Below, in pieces: positions 43,797-52,505 of a stretch of DNA of 64,000 nucleotides (the stretch's first letter is position 1; every line of letters begins with the position of its first letter). The stretch spans positions 186,001 to 250,000 of the forward strand of contig JAFKKG010000016.1 of NCBI GenBank assembly GCA_017305715.1, read 5' to 3'. The notes under the pieces are model-generated. The model saw only the letters and a list, made by a program, of their open reading frames with translations. It was not told the DNA's origin and ran no database searches. The translations under genes and the position numbers were made by a program. Origin of the DNA: Hyphomicrobiales bacterium (GTDB lineage Bacteria > Pseudomonadota > Alphaproteobacteria > Rhizobiales > Xanthobacteraceae).

Positions 43797-43920
43797 CGGA
43801 TCGCTGGCTCACGGGAGCGCCGGATTGCGCCGCGCTCGTCTATACACCTTGGGCAGGCTTGTCGAGATGGCCGGATGCCCGTTTCAGGGCAGTATCGTCA
43901 ACGCGGGGGCTGTCGGGGGG

Positions 43921-46080
43921 TTATTTCTCCTGCAGGGTCCGGATCGGGTCCCAATCCGCACCCGGCGGGTGCTCGACCAATTCCCGGGCCCGCTGGCCGA
44001 ACAGCGCGGCCGGCCGGTCGATATCCGCCGAACGCTCGAAGCATGTCGCGGCGAGCTCGAATTCCCGGGCGCGCCAGTGCGCCAGCCCATCGGCGTAGTT
44101 GGCAATCGACGCGGCCTGCGCGTCCGCAAGCCCGGTCGCGTGCGTCAGCAGCTGATAGATTTTCAGCGCCTGGTTTCGGCCCTTGACCCTGATGGCGTCG
44201 AGTTCGCGCCAGGCGAAAGCCGCGCCGGCGAGCGCGACCGTCGTCTCGGAGGCGATGATCGTGGTGCCGTAGAACTTGTTGGCGCCCTCCAGCCGCGAGG
44301 CGAGGTTCACCGCATCGCTCATGACCGAGTAATTGAAGCGCCGCTGCGATCCGAAATTGCCGACCAGCGCCTCGCCGGAATTGATCCCGATCCGCTGCGC
44401 CAGCCTGCATTCGCTGAACAGCGCCGAGGAGGCGTTGAGTTCGGCGAGTTGCGTGCAGCAATCCAGTGCGGCGCGCGCCGCATTGGCGGCATGGTCGGGG
44501 TCGTCGGCCGGTGCGCCGAACACCGCCACGATGGAGTCGCCGATATATTTGTCCACGTAGCCGCCATGGCCTTCGATGACGTCGGTCATCGCCGACAGAT
44601 ACTCGTTCATCAGCGCCATCAGGCCGTCCGGCGACATCTTTTCGGCGATCAGCGAAAATCCCTCGATGTCCGAGAAGAACACCGTCACGTTGCGGGTTTC
44701 GCCGCCGAGTTCGGGCAGTTTGTTCGACGACAGCATCCGGTTGATGACGTGCGGGGCGAGGTAGAGCGCAAAACTCTTCTGCAGCAGGCGGCGATCCTTG
44801 TCGGCGACGACGAAGCGGAAACCGATCGTCGATGCCAGCGCGATCAGGCTGGCGAGGAAGGGCTCGGCGATCGGCAGCGCCAGCGCATGGTTGAAGGCGA
44901 CGGTCGCGCCGGCAATGCCCGATACCATCAGCACCGTCCAGCCCAGCGCCGCGACGACCGGTCGTAGTAGCCACGCGGCGATGGCCGCGAGCGCCGCGAA
45001 CAGGGCTGATATCAGAAAGCGCGCCAGCGGACCGGGTTCGACGACCACATTGCGCGAGATCAGATTATTCACCGCGGTGGCATGGATGTAGACGCCGGCG
45101 ATCGTGCTGGTCCGAAAGATCGAGCTGACCGGCGTGCTGACTGACGTGCAGCGCGGCATCCGTGCGCCCTCGATTCCGGTCGCAAAGCGCTTCGATGTCA
45201 TGCGGCGGTCTTCGACATCGAGCACACTGCCGAAGATCACGACCTTGCCGTCGAACCAGCGCTTGAAATAATCCTTGTTGCCGCCGGTGGCGCAGTTGCG
45301 CAGATCGGCAAAGGAAAAGGTCGGAATATCTTCGGCGCCCCCCTCGAAGTTGAGCGTCATCGTGTTCGGCACCCTGCCCGGCACCCGGTAGCCGGCCAGC
45401 GTCAGTCTTCCGCTGTTGTCGAACTCGGGCGTGGCGCCGGTGGCGCGCGCCGCCAGTTCGACCGCGAGCGACGGCACCCTGGCGCCGCCGACCGGAAACG
45501 ACAGCGGCAGGCGGCGCACGACGTCGTCGTGGTCGGTATGGACGTTGAGCGCGCGGATATTCTGCTGCTGCCGCACCGCGATGCGCTGCCCGGGCGACGG
45601 CCTGACCGGATGGGTGTCGCCCAGGATTTCGCCCAGCACCACCTTGCCGTTGGTGGCCGCGCCGGCCAGCGCGCGGAGAAAATCGCGGTCGAAACCACGC
45701 ACCTTCTCGCCCAGCATGTTCTCGCCGAACGGGATCTCCGACTGCTCGATCGATGCCGGGATCACCACGTCGAAGCCGGCGACCCTGGCGCCGCCTTCCA
45801 GCGTCGCGGTCAGCACGCGGCCGATCTCGCCGGTCCAGGTCAGTATCGGCGAGCCCTTGAATGGCGCGGCGCGCAGGCTCTCTTCGTCGATCGCGACGAC
45901 GACGGTTGGGGAAGTTGCCGGATCCTGCCGGCGGCCGAACATCTCCCAGCGCAGTGCGGTGAGAAGGTCGAGGGAGAGCCCGCGGATCGGCCTGACGACG
46001 GGAGAAACCGAGGCCGCCGCGCAGACCAGCGCGATCGCAGCGATCACCATCTGGTTGCGCGTGTTGCGCCTGATCCTCAA
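43921..46080 (-). CDS. CHASE2 domain adenylate/guanylate cyclase
   Basis: This is a 719-residue membrane enzyme. After a short basic start and one membrane segment comes a periplasmic CHASE2 sensor domain (about 40-330; VVVAIDEESL, RFATGIEGARMPR). Three further membrane segments follow (about 345-420) and then a class III nucleotide cyclase (about 450-630). The metal-binding aspartates are in VTVFFSDIEGFSLIAEKM and YIGDSIVAVFGAP. FNYSVMSDAVNLASRLEG is the substrate-contact region. It should make cAMP in response to a periplasmic cue. Start: TTG 46080 with a basic N-terminus, or ATG 46050. The FecR-like gene is 34 bases upstream. Confidence 0.9.
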   Translation of the reverse strand: MRIRRNTRNQMVIAAIALVCAAASVSPVVRPIRGLSLDLLTALRWEMFGRRQDPATSPTVVVAIDEESLRAAPFKGSPILTWTGEIGRVLTATLEGGARVAGFDVVIPASIEQSEIPFGENMLGEKVRGFDRDFLRALAGAATNGKVVLGEILGDTHPVRPSPGQRIAVRQQQNIRALNVHTDHDDVVRRLPLSFPVGGARVPSLAVELAARATGATPEFDNSGRLTLAGYRVPGRVPNTMTLNFEGGAEDIPTFSFADLRNCATGGNKDYFKRWFDGKVVIFGSVLDVEDRRMTSKRFATGIEGARMPRCTSVSTPVSSIFRTSTIAGVYIHATAVNNLISRNVVVEPGPLARFLISALFAALAAIAAWLLRPVVAALGWTVLMVSGIAGATVAFNHALALPIAEPFLASLIALASTIGFRFVVADKDRRLLQKSFALYLAPHVINRMLSSNKLPELGGETRNVTVFFSDIEGFSLIAEKMSPDGLMALMNEYLSAMTDVIEGHGGYVDKYIGDSIVAVFGAPADDPDHAANAARAALDCCTQLAELNASSALFSECRLAQRIGINSGEALVGNFGSQRRFNYSVMSDAVNLASRLEGANKFYGTTIIASETTVALAGAAFAWRELDAIRVKGRNQALKIYQLLTHATGLADAQAASIANYADGLAHWRAREFELAATCFERSADIDRPAALFGQRARELVEHPPGADWDPIRTLQEK

Positions 46081-46114
46081 GATGGCAGGCCCATTCTCAG
46101 GAAGTCCGGCACGC

Positions 46115-46786
46115 CTATTCCAACCGCAGCAGCCGGCCGACGACCGGCGTGGCGCCGGGCCTGGCCTTCTCATCGATCCGGAACACGATTTCCGACGATT
46201 TGAACGAGGCGGCGTAGAGGCCGCCGGGGGTGAGGGCGACGTCCTCGCTGGCGAAATCGACGAACTTGCCCTTGAGCTGGGTGCCGCCAAGCGCGATTTC
46301 GTGCCGCTCACCGGTCACGTCGAGACGGCGCACCAGCAATGTGCCGCGGCCCTTGGCCTGGATGAAGGGCGAGGCGCCGTACAGCGTAAGCTGCGGCTCC
46401 GGCAGGGAAGGGGCTTTGTCGCGGTCGTAGCTGCGCAGCAGCGTCGCCGCGACGCCGCTGGTGTCCTTGCTTGTCGCGTTCGCCTGGTTGGAATCGCAGT
46501 TGGTCTTCTCCGCCTTGAGCACGGCCTGATCGACGATGCTCTGCTCGGTGCCGATGACGACGGTGCCGGCGCCGGTGATGGTCTCGCGGCGGCAGGAATT
46601 CAGATAGCTGATAATGACGGAACCGCCGTCCGCGATCTTGATGACGGATCTGGGCGTCACATAGTCCATGAATTCCGCACCGGTCACCTTGCCCTTGATC
46701 TCTTCGACCACAGCGACCGGCGAGTCGGCGGCGGCGGGGGACGCCAGCGCCAGCATGCCGAGGCAAACAACAATCGCAATTTTCAT
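46115..46786 (-). CDS. FecR-like exported protein
   Basis: This is a 223-residue periplasmic protein with a signal peptide (MKIAIVVCLGMLALASPAAA). The FecR-like beta domain (about 25-110) shows VVEEIKGKVTGAEFMDYVTP and VIKIADGGSVIISYLNSCRR. The C-terminal part (SPFIQAKGRGTLLVRRLDVT) is also beta-rich. FecR domains often sit upstream of CHASE2 cyclases, and this one precedes and probably shares a transcript with the cyclase at 43921. It may bind a ligand or surface signal for it. ATG 46786 has GGGGAC upstream; ATG 46798 has no ribosome binding site. Confidence 0.85.
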   Translation of the reverse strand: MKIAIVVCLGMLALASPAAADSPVAVVEEIKGKVTGAEFMDYVTPRSVIKIADGGSVIISYLNSCRRETITGAGTVVIGTEQSIVDQAVLKAEKTNCDSNQANATSKDTSGVAATLLRSYDRDKAPSLPEPQLTLYGASPFIQAKGRGTLLVRRLDVTGERHEIALGGTQLKGKFVDFASEDVALTPGGLYAASFKSSEIVFRIDEKARPGATPVVGRLLRLE

Positions 46787-47114
46787 TTTGGTCCCCATTG
46801 CAAAGCGCAGATTGTTTAGTCTCGCCAGCGCCAAAATGGTTTCATGGTTGCATCAAAAATATTTGGACCGCATTCCTCCGCGGGGCCTGCGCCGGATTCG
46901 GTCGCGGTCCGACCGTTATCACCGAACGCCCGATATGGACAACCACGGCGAGACGCGGATCGGCACCCCGCCAAACGGCTCACGCCATCCTGTCGGGATT
47001 GTGATTTGCGCGGACTTCTTCCTGTTTGTGTGGCATGCCCCGGCTGTCGCAATGTTGTGCGCGAATCCGAAGGGCGGGAGAAACCGCCCAAAATGACGCA
47101 GGGAGCAAGGCACG

Positions 47115-48707
47115 ATGGGTTTTCATTTCGCGGCACAGCGTCATGTGAAAATAGCCATCACGCTGGTGGCGCTGTGTTGCATCGCCGGGGCGCGCGCGCA
47201 AGACGCTGCCGCGCCGGCCGTACAGCAGCAACCTGCGGCGTCTCCGTCCCCGTCGCCATCGCCTTCCGGTCAGAAAGGTGGAGGGCGCCGCGGTGACGCC
47301 GGCACGGGTCCGACGTCCGGCACACCGTCGCCGGAGCTGCATCGCCTGCCGCCGGATTCCACCACCAAACACACATTGACGCTGCCCGGGCGAACGCTGG
47401 CCTTCACCGCGATCGCGGGCTCGATCCGGCTGTTCGACGACAAGGGCGAGCCGCAGGCCGATATCGCCACGACGTCCTACACGCTCGACGGCGCCGATCC
47501 GGGGACAAGGCCGGTGACGTTCCTGTTCAACGGTGGGCCGGGCGCATCATCGGCCTGGCTGCAATTCGGCGATGCCGGGCCGTGGCGGCTCTCGATCACG
47601 GGCGATGGCGCGGTCGCTTCCGCATCGCCCGAGCTCGTGCCCAACGCCGAGACCTGGCTCGACTTTACCGACCTGGTCTTCATCGATCCCGTCGGCACCG
47701 GCTATAGCCGCTTCGTCGCGCAGGGCGAGGACGTGCGCAAGCGCTTCTTCAGCGTCGACGGCGATGTCAGTTCGATCGCGCTGGTGATCCGGCGCTGGCT
47801 CGAAAAACACGATCGCCTGCTGTCGCCGAAATTCGTCGCCGGCGAAAGCTATGGCGGTATCCGCGGGCCCAAGATCGTGCGCAATTTGCAGACCCAGCAG
47901 GGCGTTGGCGTGCGCGGGCTGATCCTGGTCTCCCCGTTGCTCGACTACCGGGAATTTTCAGGCTCCAGCCAGCTGCAATTCGTTCACCGGCTTCCGACCA
48001 TGGCCGCGGTGGCGCGCGAAACCAAAGGTCCGGTGAAGTGGGCCGACCTCGCCGAGGCCGAAAGCTACGCGCGCGGCGAATTCCTGACCGATCTGCTGAA
48101 GGGCCAGGCGGATGCCGCGGCGACGACGCGGCTGGCCGACAAGGTGGCCGCGCTGACCGGCATCGATCAGGCGGTCAGTCGCAGGCTGGCCGGACGCTTC
48201 GAGGTCGGCGAATTCCGCCGCGAGTTTGACCGCCGCAACGGCCGGGTGACCGGACGTTACGATGCCTCGGTGTCGGGCTTCGATCCCTATCCGGATTCGA
48301 GCTACTTTCATTTCGGCGATCCTTCCGGCGACGCCCTGATGGCGCCATTGACCAGTGCCGCCGTCGATCTCACCACGCGCAAGCTGAACTGGCGGCCGGA
48401 CGGCTCGTATCAACTGCTCAGCGACAGCGTCTTTCGCGCGTGGGATTTCGGCCGCGGTCCGGCCGAGTCGATTTCCCAGTTGCGGCAGATCCTCGCGTTC
48501 GACCCGAAAATGAAACTGCTGGTCGGCCACGGCCTGTTCGATCTCGCCACGCCCTATTTCGCCTCGAAAATCATCCTCGACCAGTTGCCGGCCTTTGCTG
48601 GTCCCACGCGCGTGAAGCTTGTCGTCTATCCCGGCGGCCACATGTTCTATTCGCGCGATCCGGCCCGGCAGGCGTTTCGCAGCGAGGTGCAGGGGATGAT
48701 GAAGTGA
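47115..48707 (+). CDS. Serine carboxypeptidase (S10 family) protein
   Basis: This is a 530-residue exported protein. A signal peptide (VKIAITLVALCCIAGARAQ) precedes a low-complexity SPSPSPSPS linker. The S10 carboxypeptidase domain covers about residues 80-525. It shows FLFNGGPGASSAWLQFGDAG, the nucleophile in KFVAGESYGGIRGPKI, the acid in GHGLFDLATPYFASK and the histidine in YPGGHMFYSRD, a complete catalytic triad. It should cut C-terminal residues from periplasmic peptides or proteins. A 22-base direct repeat marks its N-terminal coding part and the neighbouring gene. Confidence 0.92.
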   Translation: MGFHFAAQRHVKIAITLVALCCIAGARAQDAAAPAVQQQPAASPSPSPSPSGQKGGGRRGDAGTGPTSGTPSPELHRLPPDSTTKHTLTLPGRTLAFTAIAGSIRLFDDKGEPQADIATTSYTLDGADPGTRPVTFLFNGGPGASSAWLQFGDAGPWRLSITGDGAVASASPELVPNAETWLDFTDLVFIDPVGTGYSRFVAQGEDVRKRFFSVDGDVSSIALVIRRWLEKHDRLLSPKFVAGESYGGIRGPKIVRNLQTQQGVGVRGLILVSPLLDYREFSGSSQLQFVHRLPTMAAVARETKGPVKWADLAEAESYARGEFLTDLLKGQADAAATTRLADKVAALTGIDQAVSRRLAGRFEVGEFRREFDRRNGRVTGRYDASVSGFDPYPDSSYFHFGDPSGDALMAPLTSAAVDLTTRKLNWRPDGSYQLLSDSVFRAWDFGRGPAESISQLRQILAFDPKMKLLVGHGLFDLATPYFASKIILDQLPAFAGPTRVKLVVYPGGHMFYSRDPARQAFRSEVQGMMK

Positions 48708-48762
48708 GGGGCGGCGAGCGGCGGTGACTGCCCGCCGTCTGGTGAAGCACCCGCTCAAAGCG

Positions 48763-48787
48763 AAAAGGCCGCCCGAAGGCGGCCTTT
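48763..48787. terminator. Bidirectional terminator between convergent genes
   Basis: GGCCGCC (48767-48773) and GGCGGCC (48778-48784) form a stem with a CGAA loop, flanked by AAAA and TTT. It serves both the S10 peptidase gene and the PEP-CTERM gene that converge on it. Confidence 0.88.
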
Positions 48788-48811
48788 GGCAAGCCAGGAT
48801 CGCGTCGTTGA

Positions 48812-49462
48812 TCAGGCCGCGATCGCCATCGCCTGATTGCGCCGGCGATAAGCCATGAAGCCGACGCCGGCAAAACCCAAGATCAACATCGCCCAGGTGG
48901 ACGGCTCGGGTACAGCAGCAACCTGCGGCGTAAACGGCGTTTGACCGGTCAATGCGGCATTGCCGATATTGAAATATCCGCTGACGAACGTGTTGCTGAA
49001 GTCCGGATTGCCGCCCGGCGCAAGGTAGATTTGAAACGTTCCGCCCGAGATCAACAGATCGTACTGACTCCCGGCATGCGTGAACAACAGGTTCGCCGCG
49101 AAGCCGTTGAACTTTCCGTTGTTGTACTGGATCGAAGCGAGCGGATCGTTGCCCAAGTTGAACGAGAGCGATCCAAGCGAGAAGTGAAACGCGGTGGCTG
49201 CCGGAATCGAACCGATGTCCGGGAAGGATGAGAAGGCAACATTCTGAAATCCGGAACCGGCGGCCGGGACGAGAGAACTGTCAAACACGAGCCCGCCCGT
49301 GAAGGTTGAATTCGGCGCGACCACGCCAACGAATGGTGAATTAACGTTGGGTCCGCTGAATACGCCGCCGGAAAAATTTGCGCTCACATAGACGTCGGCG
49401 GACGCACTACCCACGCTGAAAAACGCAGCAGCAATACCAAAAGCAATTGTACTAATTTTCAT
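48812..49462 (-). CDS. PEPxxWA-CTERM sorting-domain protein
   Basis: This is a 216-residue exported protein. A signal peptide ([19 protein letters not shown]) leads to a beta-rich body ([40 protein letters not shown]). The C-terminus is the sorting signal [20 protein letters not shown] followed by AYRRR, the alphaproteobacterial PEPxxWA variant that an exosortase recognises. No exosortase gene is in the window. It is probably a surface or matrix protein. GGGGAA precedes ATG 49462. The gene is less GC-rich than its neighbours. Confidence 0.92.
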   Translation of the reverse strand: MKISTIAFGIAAAFFSVGSASADVYVSANFSGGVFSGPNVNSPFVGVVAPNSTFTGGLVFDSSLVPAAGSGFQNVAFSSFPDIGSIPAATAFHFSLGSLSFNLGNDPLASIQYNNGKFNGFAANLLFTHAGSQYDLLISGGTFQIYLAPGGNPDFSNTFVSGYFNIGNAALTGQTPFTPQVAAVPEPSTWAMLILGFAGVGFMAYRRRNQAMAIAA

Positions 49463-49760
49463 TTTGACGATTCCCCAGCTGAATTTGAATAAACTAAGCA
49501 GTAAAGATTGCATTAATATCGCGTGCACGCAAACATATTGCGAGTTCCCGTTCCGGAACACAACCGAGGGTTATCTTGCCTTGATCGCTATATGGATTCG
49601 GGAATAGCGGAACTCGTAATTGCACCTGAAACTAGAATTCTAGTACAAGCACACTTAATTCGACGTGCGGCGATGGGTAACCGGAATTGTGGTGGCCAGG
49701 TTGTGGTAGCATTGCACTTATTTCGGCGTATCCGCGCCGACGGCCTTCCGGAACCCGGCA

Positions 49761-49788
49761 TTGACTGGAACCTTTTCGTACCTACATG
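49761..49788 (+). promoter_or_regulatory. Candidate promoter of the small RNA at 49795
   Basis: TTGACT (49761-49766) and TACATG (49783-49788) are separated by 16 bases, fitting a sigma-70-type -35/-10 pair. The predicted start at about 49795 falls exactly at the first hairpin of the candidate RNA. Confidence 0.5.
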
Positions 49789-49794
49789 GGGGAT

Positions 49795-49911
49795 GTGCGA
49801 TGGCGCCTCGCGCCGTCGCTGCCCTCAGAGCAAATCAGCCTCGCTGATTTGGCTTGGGCGTTTCCTCCCCAGACTTGGGCCGCTTGTTCACACAAGTGGC
49901 CCTTTTTATTT
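49795..49911 (+). ncRNA. Candidate alpha-r14/NfeR1-like small RNA
   Basis: About 117 bases fold into three stem-loops. Hairpin 1 is GCGATGGCGC-CTC-GCGCCGTCGC, 10 bp with one G-U pair (49797-49819). Hairpin 2 is CAAATCAGC-CTC-GCTGATTTG, a perfect 9 bp (49831-49851). Hairpin 3 is GGGCCGCTTGT-TCAC-ACAAGTGGCCC, 11 bp (49877-49902), followed by TTTTTATTT. CTC in both loops and the single-stranded TTTCCTCCCCAG could bind Shine-Dalgarno sequences. Size, three stems and these motifs match the alpha-r14 family (NfeR1 in Sinorhizobium meliloti). No credible reading frame covers it. Confidence 0.6.
49877..49911 (+). terminator. Intrinsic terminator of the 49795 small RNA
   Basis: GGGCCGCTTGT and ACAAGTGGCCC form an 11-bp stem with one G-U pair and a TCAC loop, followed by TTTTTATTT. 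It is the third hairpin of the candidate RNA; no + strand gene precedes it for more than 1 kb. Confidence 0.85.
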
Positions 49912-50401
49912 GCCCATCGATATGCCGTCGCGCTGCGTTGCGCAGCTAAGGTGACGTGCTCGCTGCAATTCGGGATTACGTATTCCGAGCCGTTGGATTG
50001 CGATCCTCATGCGCATCCGTTTTGCGGCAACGTGCCGCATCACCGCGCTTCTCCACGGACGAATAAATGAACGGACACGATTCTGGGGTGAATTTTCTGT
50101 GCTCGTTTTTCGCGGAACGCGGCGTGATCGCTCGTGCGAAGCCGCCGAGCCGGGTGGCGCCGATGTGGGGGCGCGGCTTCATGAGGCCAAAGCTCTGGTT
50201 CGTGCTGACGGTCTCGTCGTTCGGACTGCAGATCGGATCAACAGGCCCCGGGCGCGCGGTCTCCCTGAACAACGACGTGGCCATCGACAGGGCGGCCGCG
50301 CCCGTATAGCGGACACGTCAATTGAATGCACTGGACCGAAATCCGAAATTACCGAGATGGGACCCGCATGTCGCGTTGCTCAGCGGGCCGCATACAACTG
50401 T
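49912..50401. other. Intergenic region between the small RNA and repeat copy B
   Basis: No gene is supported here. Frames on both strands are short, start without ribosome binding sites and show no domain. A short frame at 50181-50309 begins like a signal peptide (KLWFVLTVSSFGLQIGS) but stops after 42 codons, so it may be the front end of a lost secreted protein. The flank (49463-49760) on the other side of the small RNA is also without a gene. Confidence 0.4.
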
Positions 50402-50920
50402 GCCCGACGGGCAAATCATGTGTTCTGAATTTCGGAATTCGTGTCAAGCCCCAAACTAAAAAATATTTTGCTTTTACAGAATGCCAAATCAGCGCTACGA
50501 CTTTGCCCATCCCGCCCTGGTCAGAAGGGCGTCGGCCGTCGTCACGGACGTTGGGCGGGGAGCGGTGGACGTAGAGGTTGTCGCCTGACGAGCGCGGCCG
50601 AAGCGTACGGCAAAAGCGTGTGGTCCCGACGTCGCGTTGCTGACGTCCATGCTCCTGGAGGCGTCTGACTTCCCAGGGCGCAACGGAGGCAAAAGAGCCG
50701 TTCTCCGGGGAGAGCACGTGATAAGCCGTAAAGCCACCGCGCAGGGAATGTCGGATGTTCTCCGCTGCCCTGTATGCTCATGTGCGCACTCTCTTGTGCA
50801 CATTGCACATGAGACCGCGGGTGCAGCGCGCATCCGGCATTCCCTGCGCCCTCCATTTGAAGAGGGCGGAGAATTTCTGGCAAAGCTCGGGCGCATCGCG
50901 CCGCGAGAACGCGAATTTGC
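50402..50920. repeat. Long interspersed repeat, copy B
   Basis: About 519 bases here align along their whole length with 15661-16170, in the same orientation, with scattered substitutions and short length changes. Differences fall in all frames (for example GTTATAAGCC versus GTGATAAGCC), as expected for non-coding sequence. It lies between the small-RNA locus and the TPR pair. Confidence 0.8.
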
Positions 50921-51090
50921 ATTTGGGGTTGTTTGAAAATTGAATCAGAAATGGGAGCAGGGGTGGGGTAGTGGTTGCGCCTCATCGGCCGCGGATCATG
51001 CCGCAGGCGACATCGCCAAAGAAAAGGCGCCGGCAGCGGATTGCTGTCGGCACCTTCTTGCGGTTCTACGGGCGCGAGCGCGCCGGTCGC

Positions 51091-51630
51091 TCAGTAAACC
51101 AGGCCGGTCCCCGGCGGCTTTTCGAGCGCTGCGGCAAGCGAGCGATATTCCTCGCTCGAAGTGCCGGTGAGCGCGGCGATCTTGTTCAAATGGTATTGCG
51201 CCTGATCGCGGTTGCCCTGTTCGACCTGCCACAGGCCGTAATACTGCCAGGTCTTGACGTGGTTCGGATCGGCCTTGAGCGCGCGCTCGTACCAGACCTG
51301 CGACACCTTGTAGTCGCCAAGCTGGCGATAGGAGTAGCCGATCAAATTGGCGACCGCTGCGCTGTCGTCACGGCCGAGCGCCTTCAGTTGTTCGATCGCG
51401 GACGCGTAGTCGTGGCGGTCATAGATCGTGGCATAGGCGGCGCGATAGCCGGTCGCGAACGCGGTTTCCTGGGTGGCGGGGCGCATCTCGCTGGATTTCT
51501 TCTTCTTGCCCTTGTCCGGCGGCGGCGGATCGTTGTCGGGCGCCGCATAAACCACGGTGACGACGGGCGCCGCCACCAGCGTCAGCGACAACATCGCCAA
51601 AGTCAAAAGCCTGATTGCAAGTTTGCTCAT
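51091..51630 (-). CDS. Exported TPR repeat protein, paralogue 1
   Basis: This is a 179-residue periplasmic protein with a signal peptide (LAMLSLTLVAAPVVTVVYAA) and a charged linker (PDKGKKKKSSEMRP). Two or three tetratricopeptide repeats fill residues 60-165: YAATIYDRHDYASAIEQLKA, LIGYSYRQLGDYKVSQVWYE and KTWQYYGLWQVEQGNRDQAQ. TPR domains bind partner proteins. It is followed 46 bases upstream by a close paralogue at 51677 in the same direction, with the last 60 residues nearly identical, so the pair arose by tandem duplication. Confidence 0.88.
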   Translation of the reverse strand: MSKLAIRLLTLAMLSLTLVAAPVVTVVYAAPDNDPPPPDKGKKKKSSEMRPATQETAFATGYRAAYATIYDRHDYASAIEQLKALGRDDSAAVANLIGYSYRQLGDYKVSQVWYERALKADPNHVKTWQYYGLWQVEQGNRDQAQYHLNKIAALTGTSSEEYRSLAAALEKPPGTGLVY

Positions 51631-51676
51631 ATATTTCTCCAGTTGAATGGAATTGGGAAATCCCGCTGCGCAAAAA

Positions 51677-52204
51677 TCAGTAGATGAGGCCCGTTCCGGG
51701 CGGCTGTTCGAGGGCGGCGGCCAGCGAGCGATATTCTTCGCTGCCGGTGCCGGTGAGGGCGGCGATACGGTTCAGGTGATATTGCGCGGAGTCGCGGTTG
51801 CCCTGTTCGACTTGCCACAGGCCATAATACTGCCAGGTCTTGACGTGGTTCGGATCGGCCTTGAGCGCGCGCTCGTACCAGATTTGCGACACCTTGTAGT
51901 CGCCGAGCTTGCGATGGGCGTAGCCCAGCAGATTGGCCACCGGAGCGGTGTCGTCGCGGCCGAGCGCCTTCAACTGATCGATCGCGGCGGCATAGTCATT
52001 GCGATCATAAATCAGGGCATAGGCGGTGCGATAACCGGCCAGCGATCTCGGGTCCTCGATGTTCGAGGTCCGGCCCTTCTTCGGCTTGGTGTCGGATTGC
52101 GGCGGCGGGGGCGGATCGCCGCCGGCATAGGCCGAGAACACCGGCGCGGCCAGCGCCGCGGTGAATATGGCCAAGGTCGAAAGCCTGACGGCAACGCGGC
52201 GCAT
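51677..52204 (-). CDS. Exported TPR repeat protein, paralogue 2
   Basis: This is a 175-residue protein with a signal peptide (LSTLAIFTAALAAPVFSAYA) and a proline-rich linker (DPPPPPQSDTKPKKGR). TPR units at about 58-160 (YALIYDRNDYAAAIDQLKAL, KLGDYKVSQIWYERALKADP) match those of paralogue 1. The C-terminal 100 residues are almost the same, whereas signal and linker differ. It is transcribed first of the pair and ends in PPGTGLIY, like its neighbour (PPGTGLVY). Function unknown; likely an envelope scaffold. Confidence 0.88.
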   Translation of the reverse strand: MRRVAVRLSTLAIFTAALAAPVFSAYAGGDPPPPPQSDTKPKKGRTSNIEDPRSLAGYRTAYALIYDRNDYAAAIDQLKALGRDDTAPVANLLGYAHRKLGDYKVSQIWYERALKADPNHVKTWQYYGLWQVEQGNRDSAQYHLNRIAALTGTGSEEYRSLAAALEQPPGTGLIY

Positions 52205-52505
52205 GTATCTCTCCTGAGTTCAGGATCCCGGTGATCCTATACCGAAGCCCGTTGGTTTGAACACCCGACGGTTGAGAACATTCCCCGCCGCCCTGGTGCC
52301 ATTGCCGTGATGGCGGCCAGGCTGGCCCGGAAAATTGCCGCTGGCTGTCGCCGGGGAACATGACGAACATTTCATGCAGATGAACAATGTCTGTTTCCGC
52401 GCTTCAGGATGGGTTCAGCGCGCCGCCGCTAGGGTCGCCTGCATGATCAGCGAGGCCGGTCTTCCGGCCGGAGCGCCCCGCGATCCCCAGGAAGAGGAGA
52501 CCACC

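Noticed and set aside
50181-50309. A 42-codon frame with a signal-peptide-like start
   Set aside because: It is too short and lacks a ribosome binding site or homologue I recognise; mentioned only as a possible relic.
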